64,000 bases of DNA, from contig OY986438.1 of the NCBI GenBank assembly GCA_963920525.1, forward strand, positions 77,014,060-77,078,059, given 5' to 3'. Under the pieces are notes generated by a model, which saw only the letters and a program-made list of their open reading frames with translations, made no database searches and was not told where the DNA came from. This stretch comes from Dichetophora obliterata. Its lineage: Eukaryota > Arthropoda > Insecta > Diptera > Sciomyzidae. Both the position numbers and the translations under genes were made by a program. Numbering within the stretch: the stretch's first letter is position 1; every line of letters begins with the position of its first letter. Shown here piece by piece: positions 20,084 through 30,565 of this stretch.

Positions 20084-22070
20084 TTATAAATGTTGCAATG
20101 GTATATACACACATATTTCTTTTAGTTTTAATTTAACCACTTTCTTTTTAATTTCAATCATTTTTAATGTTTTTAAATCTTCAGAAAGAATCTCTTCATT
20201 GCATGAAAATATTGAGAAGTTAGACGACGGCACAGGATACTCAAAAAAGTTGTTTAAATTTAAAACTGTTTGTCCTTTCACAATATCATTGCATAACTGT
20301 ATGATTTTAAACACTTCATTATTAACAATGCAGTAGTTGTTTGGATACATTGAAGAAATATTGAAAATTTCGCTGTACATTTGCTCAGATTTTGCCTGTT
20401 GGAAGCAATATTTTTCTTTAAGTCTATTCTGGATTTGTTGAATGGGAAAAGATGGCTTTCTAACCATTTTTTTCATCGTTTGCATGAAGTTTTCAAACTT
20501 AAACGCACTGTATCCGTCTAAGTGCCCAAATTTCTTCCCATCATCAGGTAAATACAACAAACTGTGTATGTTGTAAGACATATTTTCTGTTCCATATAAC
20601 TCAGAAAATTGCTGCACAAATTCCGTGATGAGCGCGGATGCACAGTTATTATTGGTGTGACATTCTTCTGGATGGCTAAGAATACGTACGGCACATACCA
20701 GTAACAAAAAGTGAGCATAGTACGTTTCATTCAAATTATCTTTGAGCACCAATACACCTAAGAAATTATTGAAACTTTATTGCATTTCGGATTGGAGATA
20801 CAAATAAAATATATTTACATACCTGTGTAGCATTAGAACATTCTTAGCTCTGTTGCTTTCCAATGATCCATTTCTTGCAAAGTTCTTTGCTTTCTTTGAA
20901 AATCGGATGGCAGACACTTCCGGATACAGCGCAAATTAGTATTAATAGCTTCGATTGCTGCTTTTTTCAAAGAAAATTTCTGCTTCCTTTTCTTGACCAG
21001 GCACTGCAGAATTCGCTTTGTTACGCCCAATAGCACGCAATGCATATAGTCTATTGAAAAATTTGTTACGCAACCGATGTTCAAGGTTTCCAATGTAACA
21101 TCAACACGAATATGATGATCCCTATGACGTTTTTCTTTGAAATCCTGGTCAGTTCTGAAACTATACTCAGTGCCCGGAAAACATACTTTATGCTTAAAAT
21201 AGACCCCTCTGATGGTACACTTTGTGCAGCTATTGTACCCAGAACGAGATTTTACGCCTTAATAAAGTATATTTTGGTAATGTTTTTATATGTAAAATCA
21301 ATTTTATTTTGTTTCACTTGCCTAAAATGAATGATCTCGCAGGTGCATCGCAAATGAACGATCTAATTTCAAGTCGCACAAACTTGCCTTTGTATTTAAT
21401 TGGGTTGTCGGTTAGATCTTTCATTTCATCGATGAAAGGTTGGATAAAACCATTGGCACATGTTGGTATTTTGTAGCCGTGGAAAATGGCTATTAAAAAT
21501 ACTTCCTTATACGGAATTATATTTCCGAGGATGGGCCATAATTGGCTGTTCGAGCTTTTGGTTAATGGAACACCATCAATTCCAACATCAAATTGAAGCA
21601 CTGATTCTCTTATATTATTTGTTGCAAGAAATTGGTCTACCTTTCTTCTTAACCCAAGGTACGAATACTGTCCATTACCAATAGCCAACATATTTTTGGA
21701 TTTATGATCTTCACTTGGAGTTTTTTTAAAGTTTTAATGTTCTGCGGCAAGTTGGGATGATATTTTTTAAGAATTTTCAGCAAGCCATTCCCAGCTGCTT
21801 CTGATATTCTAAATTTTACGCACCATAAGCAACATCGGAACACAAATTTGTTTCGTCTGGTTTATTGCTGCCATCACCCGTAAATTCTGACCCAACTTCA
21901 TATTCACTGATGTTAAATAGTAATTCATCCATATCCATTATAGTATCTGTCGTCATGTCCATTTCATGATCATCCTCATTTCTCCTCAACTCATGAACTT
22001 TATTTTTGCTTTGATTTTCGCAAACACTTTCAATTTCGCGTCGCACTTCATAGTATCCTTTTTTATCCAT
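20084..22070 (-). pseudogene. Decayed multi-exon transposase-like gene (EnSpm/CACTA-like, tentative)
   Basis: The minus-strand gene starts MDKKGYYEVRREIESVC at 22070. It continues, after frameshifts near 21830 and 21700, with FRISEAAGNGLLKILKKYHP, NMLAIGNGQYSYLGLRRK, FDVGIDGVPLTKSSNSQLWP and FICDAPARSFILG (to 21322). A 64-bp intron with a GC donor (gcaagt) and AG acceptor leads to GVKSRSGYNSCTKCTIRG (exon 21257-20823), with IDYMHCVLLGVTKRIL. After another 65-bp intron the last exon (20757-20084) reads DNLNETYYAHFLLLVCAVRI and FGHLDGYSAFKFENFMQTMK. This order is that of the multi-copy insect and fish proteins I associate with EnSpm/CACTA-like elements. An in-frame TAA sits near 20836. Assignment to a superfamily is from memory only. 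Confidence 0.65.
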
Positions 22071-22620
22071 ATTAAGTTTTAAAACAATTTTTATACTTAC
22101 ACAACAGATTTAGTTTAAACAAAATAAAAAGAACACAAGCTCGCAGTGCTAATCGAAAAAACTGAATTAAACAAAAGCAAAACGCGTTCTGTCCAAATGG
22201 TTTGCTAAGATACACCGAAAATCAAAAAATTGTTCGACACATTTAAATAAGTTCTTTTCCGTTACGAAAAATCGAGTCGCTTTCGTAACGCTTAAAGCGG
22301 CACGTTTACGAAGAGTTTTACGCTGAAGTAATTTCGTCTTGTTTTTATATCAAAAACTATGCAAGTGTTAGTGAAATGGCGGCACGTATACGGTACGTTT
22401 TCGTTTCTCAAAATGCGTTACGTTTATTTTTCTTAGAGGGGTTTATTTTTCTTAGAGGGTAATTATAACGATTGCCGCTCGTGCGCTATGTTGATACTCA
22501 TAATTATTTTATGCAAACATCCATATGTTCCACTGAAGTCGAAGCACACATCACACAGTGTTTGACTTATGTACGATCGGCTAATGCAACATGCTTGATG
22601 TTGTAAGTGAGTTCGATGGC
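22071..22620. other. Probable 5' flank of the antisense transposon genes
   Basis: No gene is seen. The stretch 22245-22430 contains several gttacg/cgtaac motifs (for example ccgttacgaaaaatcg, ttcgtaacgc, gcgttacg) and a direct pair of gtttatttttcttagaggg (22420-22460). These could be subterminal or promoter repeats of the transposon. Confidence 0.35.
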
Positions 22621-22627
22621 GTAGAAT

Positions 22628-23810
22628 ATGTTGCATTGTATTAGTGATATTGAGTCAGACAAAAACCAAGTATATACTGAGTGTAAAACCAATTGCAGTC
22701 CATCGCTGCAGATCTCTGGTGAAGGCACATTATTTTTAAATACATTTCTTTTCTGTAGCTCTTTCATCAATGATGTTCGCAACATAATCAAATGCCTATC
22801 AAGCCTTAAATTCAATTGCAACGCTTAGACTCTTATCACAATAACTAACGTATTAATAATATCAAAACTAGACTACGGACTTTTTCTTTACTATTCTCCC
22901 AAATCTACTTTAAATAAACTTAAAACTATTATTAACTCTTCACTTAGAATCTCCCTACGAGCATTACGAACCACTCCAAATAATAATTTACTCTTCAAAA
23001 CCTATACAAAAACAATTGAAAACAGAAGGAACTTAGTCACTGCTGTCAAAAATTTTCATATCAAGTTTGGAAAACTCCTTTAGGCCATCAAATATTAACA
23101 ACTATTAAGGCCAACAAAATCTCTAAAATTACTTCATTAATACACCGAACAATCAGATTGTGCAACCAGTTAAACATGCCATTTGACTCAATTAAATTAC
23201 CGTCCTCCAATTACTCGCCATGGTCCGTCAATATATCAAGCATAAACTCGTCCCTTCGACAATATCCCAATCATTTATTTACACAGACGTCTCTAAAATA
23301 AATTCAAATACTAGCTACAGTATTACAAGCCTAGATGCTATAATAAAAAAAGCGCTTCTACCCCACTTTTTTCCAGTGTTCTCAGCTGAAATCATAGCCA
23401 TCTTTAAAGCATTTAATCATATTAAAAATACCCCAGGTAAATTTCAAATTTGTACTTACTCACTGTCCGCTTTAGACGCAATTTCCAACATCAACAATAC
23501 CACCATATACCCAACAATAATCAGAAACATTCTAATAGAACCCCAAAATAACGGTTATCTGGATTCCCGGCTGTGCCCAAATTCTAGGAAACAAATTTGG
23601 CGATCAAGCTGCCCAATTAGCAACAAACTCCATTAATCACCTCCCAGAGTCTAAACTTTCATGACCTTCAAGTACATAAAATACGAAAGAAATATTCATC
23701 ATCTTCATCGATGGACACATTTCTCAACTTGGTATAAGAACCTCAACACACTCAATACCATTATAAACCACTTCCTTATATTTCCTGACATAACAACTCA
23801 ATAAGCCAAA
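22628..23810 (+). pseudogene. LINE relic with RNase H domain (I-type)
   Basis: Fragments in several frames follow the order of a non-LTR element. First comes the reverse-transcriptase tail (FINDVRNIIKCLSSLKFNCN, then VLIISKLDYGLFLYYSPKST and LRISLRALRTTPNN). Next is an RNase H domain (FIYTDVSKINSNTSYSITSL, VFSAEIIAIFKAF, ICTYSLSALDAIS; about 23260-23500), followed by a C-terminal remnant (MDTFLNLV..LNTLNTIINH). The RNase H domain points to the I group. Many stops and frameshifts make it old. The 5' part is missing. Confidence 0.65.
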
Positions 23811-23814
23811 CGAA

Positions 23815-23930
23815 TTCGAAACGAATCCGTATTCTCTGACATTTTAATCGTTAACGATTAGCGTTTTCGAATACGAGAACGGGAGAAAATCACCATTCGT
23901 TAACGAGTCCGAGAAAACGATAGAAATAGA
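23815..23930. repeat. Inverted partner of the 18.05-kb subterminal repeats
   Basis: attcgttaacgagtccgaga (about 23894-23913) is the reverse complement of the unit at 18060-18120. Nearby cgtattct, cgaatacgagaacggg and aatcgttaacgatt have the same flavour. It could be the far end of the element holding the antisense genes. Confidence 0.45.
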
Positions 23931-24790
23931 AAAAAACAACAGCATTCCATACCATGACGCGAAACTATATCGAAACAACAACAATATTATATTCAACTGG
24001 TATTCAAAACCCACATCATCAGGGAAAATGATTAATTTTTTGTCCACAATCCGACAAGACAAAAAATAAACACAGCCTACAATTTTATACACAGAGTTCT
24101 AACGATAAGTGACAAAAAATTTCAACATGAAAACATAGAAAAAATAAAATACATCTTGGAACTAAACAAATTTCCAAATAGAATAATTACGACCTTAATT
24201 AAAAAATTCTTTGCAAAACAAGATCAAAAAATAAATAATAACACAAATAAAAAGACAGGTGGTAACCCTACGAAATATTTTAAAATCACATACATTCCCA
24301 ATCTAACAGACAGCAAAAAATTACTCAAAACAATAGAGCGGGAAAGTTTCTCTTTTGCACACAAGCCCAACAAAACATTAGCACACTTATTCACCAACAC
24401 TAAATCAAAAATAAATAAAGAGCAACAGCAAGATGTAGTCTACAAAATTGGTTGCAAAGGGAAAGACAGGGAAAAGTGCAAATTAGTATACATTGGAACA
24501 ACTAAGCGCGCACTTGTGACTAGATTCAACGAACACAAAGCAGACATAAAAAAAGAGAAGCAAATGACGGCAAATTTCAACGACGTGAAGGTGGTAGACA
24601 AAGAGAGAAAAGAAGGTAGACGATACGTATTAGAAAGCTTGCACATACAGAAAAAAGAAACAACAGCCATTAACACCAAAGAAGACAACGACAACATCAG
24701 TTCCCTAGTAAAAAAATATGCGATCGCTCCCATGAGGAGCAACAAGAGAACGCTCTTTTGCTGTTTTATTCGGTCGAAAAGTGAGCACTT
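23930..24790 (+). pseudogene. Second Penelope-like element, 5'-truncated
   Basis: An open frame at 24156-24812 encodes the C-terminal part of a Penelope protein. It reads MELNKFPNRIITTLIKKFF, FKITYIPNLTDSKKLLKTI, then the GIY-YIG-type domain with VVYKIGCKGKDREKCK, LVYIGTTKRALVTRFNEHK and GRRYVLESLHIQKKE. Upstream, broken frames (NWYSKPTSSGKMINFLSTI, about 24000) give the end of the reverse transcriptase. It is clearly a different family from the copy at 5356-9044 and much older, with stops between 24060 and 24156. Confidence 0.8.
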
Positions 24791-24904
24791 GTGCTCCTTT
24801 ACTGCTTTATAAGATCAATAGACGAGTAATCAATGAAAAAAAGAACATAAAGTGAGGCATGTGCTTTGTAAGAAACTCGATCATTATTTTCTGTGAAAAA
24901 TCGA

Positions 24905-24990
24905 CCTTTGTAGTCTAGTGGAGAGTGCGCTAGACTATCAACCCAGATCTCGGACCGAGGATCCTGGTTCAAATCCGGGTTCGAGCATGG
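24905..24990 (+). repeat. tRNA-like Pol III promoter (SINE head or tRNA relic)
   Basis: An A box (tagtctagtgg, 24911-24921) and a B box (ggttcaaatcc, 24966-24976) have tRNA spacing. The T-arm cctggttcaaatccggg can fold. The acceptor ends (ctttgta and ttcgagc) do not pair, so it is not a working tRNA gene. It lies directly against the first satellite unit at 24995 and may be the head of the same repeat. Confidence 0.6.
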
Positions 24991-24994
24991 GACA

Positions 24995-25880
24995 CGAGAT
25001 CTCGGATCCATACAAAATTATGCAAAAAACTTATATTTTTTTCATATTAATTTCTTCATAGAAAATTATATAAAAATACTTCGAAATTTTTCATATAAAA
25101 ATTATGAAAATATTTTTTGATTTTAATTAACGTATTTTTAGCAGCTATCAATGAAAAAACTTTTATTCAAAAAATGATTTATTTTGATATAAAAAAGTCC
25201 GACTCAAAAACGAACTCGAAACAAACACGAGATCTCGGATCCATACAAAATTATGCAAAAAGACTTCGAATTTTTTCATATAAATTTCTTCATAGAAAAT
25301 TATTTAATAAGATTTAGAAATTTTTCATGTAAAAATTATGAAAATATTTTTGATTTTAATTAACGTAATTTTAGCAGCTAACAATGAAAAAACTTTTTAT
25401 TAAAAAAATTATATATTTTCATATAAAAAAAGTCCGAGATCTCGGATCCACACAAAATTATGCAAAAAGACTACGAATTTTTCATATAGATATGTGAAAA
25501 TTTTTTTATTTGTATTAACATATTTTTTTGCAGCTAAAAATGAAAAAGTTTTTATTCAAATATTTTCAAAATTCTATGAAAAGACTTTAAATTTTTGCAT
25601 ATAAATTTCTTAAAAAAAATTATATGAAAAGACTGAATATTTTATATACTAACTGATGAACCAGCTAACAACTTTGTTGTTTTGAATTAAAAAAAACCAC
25701 GAGATTTCGGAAACGGTTTAAAATTTAAATAAACTAATACAATGCAAAAGTTTTTTTATAAAAAAACCCTATCTTAGATTTTAAACAGATATGAAAATAA
25801 AATTTCTTAAAATTATATGAAAATACTTCGAGTTTTTTAATATTTAAAAATTATAAATTTTTTGTTATTTTAATTGACGT
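24995..25880. repeat. Satellite-like tandem array, 210-230-bp units
   Basis: Units begin with cgagatctcggatcc at 24995, 25228 and 25435 and, in decayed form, cgagatttcgg at 25700. Each continues with acaaaattatgcaaaaa, tttcatata, atttcttcatagaaaatta and ttttaattaacgtattttta. The units diverge towards the right end. No coding frame runs through them. Confidence 0.75.
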
Positions 25881-25888
25881 ATTTTTAG

Positions 25889-26421
25889 CAGTGTTCAGAA
25901 TATTCATACACCTTTACTCACAATCATTTGCTTGAAGCAGACAACACACAATTTTATTTTCATTTCTTTTTTGTGTGTAACGGAGTTGGCATGCTGTTGA
26001 TCATTCAACATGAATTCTTCGTTTTAATATTTGCTTGTGCGTCACATACTCAAACAAAAATCGATCTCAACAATTCTCTGTGTTTCAGTTTTACACTTAT
26101 GTTTGCTTCAAAATGTTCATGTTGGAGAATTCAGGCCTTGGTGAAAACCAAAACAAAGGCAATTTTCCAACATGAACAAGTAGTGTTTGCAAAATTGTCG
26201 TTGTTTGTTGTTTGTGTCGGTCATTAAGTGAAAAATACATGCAATGACTGGATTTTTTGCTATGCATAAATCATTACTACCATCGTGTGACGTAAAAAAC
26301 GAATGCTGTTCTGGTTGCTGTGCAGGGCATAGAACTGTTCTTTGTGTAAAAGTGTTTACGAATCGTTCTTCGTTTGGGGTTTATTGGGTATGAATAGAGT
26401 AAATAGTTTGTATAAGCGCTG
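25889..26421. repeat. Weak foldback region with a central 63-nt hairpin
   Basis: The region begins cagtgttcagaatattcata and ends with the loosely complementary tatgaatag...agcgctg. Its centre, 26115-26177, forms a tight hairpin: gttcatgttgga pairs with tccaacatgaac over 12 bp, and ggcctt pairs with aaggc further in. There is no convincing open frame. It may be a decayed MITE; the hairpin is discussed separately. Confidence 0.5.
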
Positions 26422-26821
26422 TTAACAAAATTCAGGCTGTCGCATAGCATCGAATGTTTATTTCAGTTTCCATACGATTTATATAAAAATATGTCATTTG
26501 ATAAATATTTTAAAATATTTAGAAATTTTATATCTGATTTTTGAATAATTATTACAAAAAAATGCGAAATTTTGCAAAAAAGTTCATTATTTGATATGTA
26601 CATTAAGGTGCCTCACGAAAAGAAGTTGTTCGGGTTGGTTTCTTAAAATAATCATTGGCTTATGTTTTGATAATTCCCTCAATATTTCGACTGTAGCGAT
26701 AGCCATCCGTGAGTTGGAATGGTTTGAAATAACCACTAAAAATAGAGTGTTTTGTAAAAATTTTGGTTGGTGCGGTAGTTAAAAAAAAAACAAACGGCCA
26801 GAAATAATAGTTATGAAAAAC

Positions 26822-27455
26822 TTCTTCCAATCTGCATCAACAAATTTAAAATTTTTGCATTCGGACTAAAAATGAGACTGTGTTTAGTAAATTTTTTTAA
26901 TTCTTTGAAGTTTTTTCACTAAAATTAAAAAACTTAATTATTTATAATGCGATCCTAACTTTTAAGATATCGTCGGAAAGGTTTTGAGTGCTTGCATTGA
27001 TGCCTGGTCAGAATTGCTTATATTGATCGATGTTTAAATTAAAATATTAATTATAAAATAAACACCAACTGAAAAAATACTGTACGAAATAGCAAAAAAT
27101 AAAAATGAATTTATTTGAATTTTGAAAGTTTTTGTACGGAAATAAAATAAAAAAATATCAAAAATGTGCATGAAAAACAGAACTACAGTAAAATCTGGAT
27201 ACAACGAACCCCCGAAATAGTGAACGCTTTAGAAACAGACATTTCAAAGAATCAGAAGCAAAAAAGTAAAATAAAAAGATTTGAAGATTTAAGCCAAAAT
27301 ATCCATTTTTAAAGAAGAAAAAAATGCGAACAGTCTAGATACAATGAACAGGTCTTGCAACAATAAGTTCACTATTTCCAGATTTGCCTGTATTTTTAAT
27401 CCAATTACAGACATTTACAATTTTTTGATGCAGATTGGAAGATGTGAAGGCCAAT
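26822..27455. repeat. Repeat with short inverted ends, also present at 39665-39975
   Basis: The ends cttccaatctgcatcaa (26827) and ttgatgcagattggaag (27425-27441) are inverted copies. The inside (about 26925-27180) is homologous to 39665-39945: both have taatgcgatcct, aagatatcgt, gagtgcttgcattgat, ctggtcagaat and atgaatttatttgaattt in order. The 205-bp element at 27186-27390 was inserted into it later. It is non-coding. Confidence 0.7.
27186..27390. mobile_element. 205-bp TA-flanked MITE, pogo-like ends
   Basis: It begins CAGTAAAATCTGGATAC and ends with the partly complementary CCAGATTTGCCTG, flanked by TA on both sides (27184-27185, 27391-27392). The related repeat copy at 39940-39975 lacks it and reads straight across (cattatctttaatc). 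Ends of the CAGT...CTGG type resemble those of pogo-like Tc1/mariner elements. Confidence 0.75.
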
Positions 27456-28498
27456 AATTTTTTACTGTTTATTTATTTACAACTACTACACTAGAGGGTG
27501 CGTTGGATAGGCTTAAATGGTCTTAACCCATTTGCGCTCTCTGAACTCGCTTCTACATCTTTCTACATAACCTTTCGTCTGTTTCACCAGGCGCAGATAT
27601 TTTTTTTTTCATCGAATTCTATGAAAAGCTACCCCTTTTTCGAGAGGCAATGTTTTTGATTGAAGGGACTCTACGATTAAAAAAATACGAAATACGAAAA
27701 AAAACGAATAAAATAGTATTTTAAAATCACACTTAAATGAGCTAAAAAAAAAGAAACGAAAAATGCTCTAAAAATAAAAAATGTTAAAAAATGACAATAA
27801 AAAAATTTCAAAATCGCTAAAAATTACCAAAAATGCCCTAAATCTAGTAAAAATTAGCAGAAAATTAAAACCGATAAAAAACGATGAAAAATGGCGAAGA
27901 AATTACCTAAAAACTTTTCATATTTGGACTTTAGGAAACATAAACGGACGTTCTAAACAACCTGAAATGTCTTAGAAGCAGCTGGCATCTAAAAAAATGA
28001 CATGACATCGAAATCCTAGCCCTGCTAATGACGAATTTAGACCTCAGAGATGCAGACCAGAGGGCGGATTCTGAAAAACGCTAAAGCTAAATCTCCACCG
28101 CTAATGCTAAATTTATAGTTTTTAGCGATATTGCTATTCTGAAAAACTCCATCGCTTATTTTCATGCTAAAAATTTAGAGACTGAACGAGCTTTTATTAA
28201 CGAAGAATAAAATTAAAGCTGTCATAGCTAAATTTTTAGCGATTGCTGCGATTCTATACTTTTTTTTAGCGATTTACAGAAACTCTAATTTTATTTTTAG
28301 CTATAATTTTAGAGTCTAATATTTTGATGACGCTAAGTTAAAAATTAAAAGATTTTTCAATTAAAATTGTAATTTTTGATATATATATTAAGAAAAATTA
28401 GTGCTTTGTCTCTTTTGAATGTTTTCAAAGATAAATATACCAATTTAAAGCACTTTTCCGAAAACTTGCTGTTTGTATATATCAATTGTATTAATATT
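27456..28498. other. Intronic stretch, weak internal inverted repeats
   Basis: No gene is seen. At 28060-28320 the words gctaaa, tttagc and ttttagcgat recur in both orientations, suggesting an old foldback element, but I cannot set its ends. Confidence 0.4.
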
Positions 28499-28762
28499 AG
28501 GGGTATTCACGTTTCAGTGCACTTGCCTGTGCAGTTGAGGACTTGTGTAGTTGTGCAGTTAGGTTTTCGTGGACAAACCACTAACACTTTTTCCGAGCTG
28601 TCAAATTTTTCAATGCACACAAGTGCACAACTGCTCAAATCTTTAAGTTTTAGGCTGCAGTAGAAAAGCACTTGTGCAGATTTTTGATTTTGATATTTTG
28701 ATTTTGTAAAATGCAGAAGTCCTCAACTGCACTGGCAAGTACACTGAATCGTGAGTACCCCT
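28499..28762. repeat. 264-bp hairpin MITE
   Basis: The left end aggggtattcacgtttcagt and the inner cagttgaggactt pair with the right arm (aagtcctcaactgcac, cactgaatcgtgagtacccct). The arms are about 50 bp and the flanks share att. It has no coding capacity. Confidence 0.75.
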
Positions 28763-28890
28763 ATTGTTATCATATAACATGCTTTTAGAAAAAGGTTTCA
28801 TGTCTTGAAACTTTATAAAAATTTATTAAATGAATCGGTAGTTTGCAAATAAGCTAAAATTGTTGTGACACACTCTTATGTGATAATTCT

Positions 28891-29005
28891 GTATCACGAA
28901 GAAGCACACCAACGATAAGAAAGACACTTGAAGCAAAACAATTCTATATGGAAGAAAGTATTGCTTCTTGTGTCTTTCTTATATTGGTATGCTTCTACGT
29001 TATAC
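28891..29005. repeat. 115-nt hairpin with 48-bp arms
   Basis: The arm gtatcacgaagaagcacacc (28891 onward) is complementary to ggtatgcttctacgttatac (28986-29005), and ataagaaagacac pairs with gtgtctttcttat. About 41 of 49 positions pair with one bulge, around a loop of roughly 18 nt. It could be a tiny foldback element or a microRNA-precursor-like hairpin. Confidence 0.5.
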
Positions 29006-30315
29006 GGAATAATGCAGTTAGTTTGCAATTAAGTCATTAATTGACAAGAAATTTTGCACCTAATTTTTAATATGTAAAATGTACTCTGAGTGCAAAATTT
29101 TGAAGAATTGAATGAAGCCTAAGCCTCCAATAAACCACGACTGTTTTGGTATTTAAAGTTGAACCAGTAAAAAAAAATCCTTACTAGTTTTTACATAGTT
29201 TTATTCTATGACAACACGACAATATTTAATGAAAAATCATAAAGTACTCGTGTAAATATACTTAAAAAATTAACCACAAATTTTTAAGTATGTTAACTTA
29301 AGTTTATTTAAAATTTTTTCAAATAACAATGTTTTTATTTTGCACAGATATTGGTGCAGTTAGTGAACCATTTTAAAAATAAGAAACAAGCTTATTTTAA
29401 TTATTATATTAATTTAATTAAGGTTCGAAAGAAACTTTAAAAAGTTTTTGAAAACTTTTCACTCGGATGATGAATTTTTGACAGTCGGAAGTAGAATTTT
29501 TGATATCAGTGAGGTGAGTGTTATTGTCAAAACTTCATGTAGCCCCGGGGACTAGTAGAAATTTTGACAACCGGCACAAGAATTTTGGAGTGAAGCAAAA
29601 GGGTTGTGCTTTACCCTTACAAAATTGTTAGTATCAGTGTTTTGCTGTGTATTTTTTCTGAAAAAAGTAGTTTTATTTATGTTTCCGTATAAAAAATAGG
29701 ATTGTGCTTTGCTTTTAATATTTAGAAAATATTTCTTTTTAGGCTAAAAATGCAGGCTTGAAAAGCAATTAAAAACCATGGAGTCACTTCAATCGTCTTT
29801 AATTTATTTTAGTGTCAATAAAAATTACTACAATTCTTTTTTAAGAATTTTAAAACTAGGGCAGTCTTAGGAGCTAAAGAGTTTAAAATAAATATTTATG
29901 TTAAATTTGGAAGTTCATTACTTTTGATATACGCAATGTATTAAGTTTTTTCTTTACTGCGTTCAACTTGCAAAACTAATACATTGAATATTCTTTTTAA
30001 ATATTTATAAATATGGCCGATAAAGAGTTAAGACGTGTTCAAGGATGTTTTATGATTAGCTGCTTGATCGACTGAGTATAAGTCAATATTTTCTTTCGTA
30101 TTACAGTCGATTAAGCTCCAAATTTGGCAGTAAGTGTATTTCGGATATGGCAACCTTTAGGTATAGTGCGATTTTTATCCTCGCGTATAGTTTAGGTTAA
30201 GGATTTTTAGGTCCAGTTGACAAGAAAACTTTAACACTGATACTTTTTTTTACTACAGTATATCTTTTAAGTGGAGTAAAATCTAAACATATAATTTTAA
30301 AACATGTTTTCAATT
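29006..30315. other. AT-rich intronic stretch, nothing recognised
   Basis: I see no repeat with clear ends and no open frame with a domain before the gypsy LTR at 30316. Confidence 0.5.
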
Positions 30316-30492
30316 TGTAGTGTATGATAAACATCATCTTAAAAACATCATAGTGTAAACACCATAATGTAAATATCATAGTGTAAGCTAACCTTAAGGT
30401 ACTCGTTATTAAGGTACTCGTTATTAAACATTGACTCATGTAACTTCATTTGACACATGTATCACATTTTTCATATTAATAAAGACATTACA
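30316..30492 (+). repeat. 5' LTR of the gypsy element
   Basis: It begins tgtagtgtatgataaac and ends aataaagacattaca. An internal direct repeat aaggtactcgttatt occurs twice. AATAAA at 30478-30483 is a likely polyadenylation signal. Confidence 0.95.
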
Positions 30493-30508
30493 GTGGCGAC
30501 GAGGTTAA
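30493..30508 (+). promoter_or_regulatory. Likely primer-binding site
   Basis: gtggcgacgaggttaa directly follows the 5' LTR, the place where a tRNA 3' end primes minus-strand synthesis. The exact tRNA is not identified. Confidence 0.6.
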
Positions 30509-30565
30509 AAAACTAGTAACTAAAGGAATTAAAAGTAATTTTTGGTAAAAGAAAAATTAAGTAAT

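Noticed and set aside
24905..24990. Functional tRNA gene
   Set aside because: A and B boxes and the T-arm are present, but the acceptor stem does not pair and no sound anticodon arm can be drawn.
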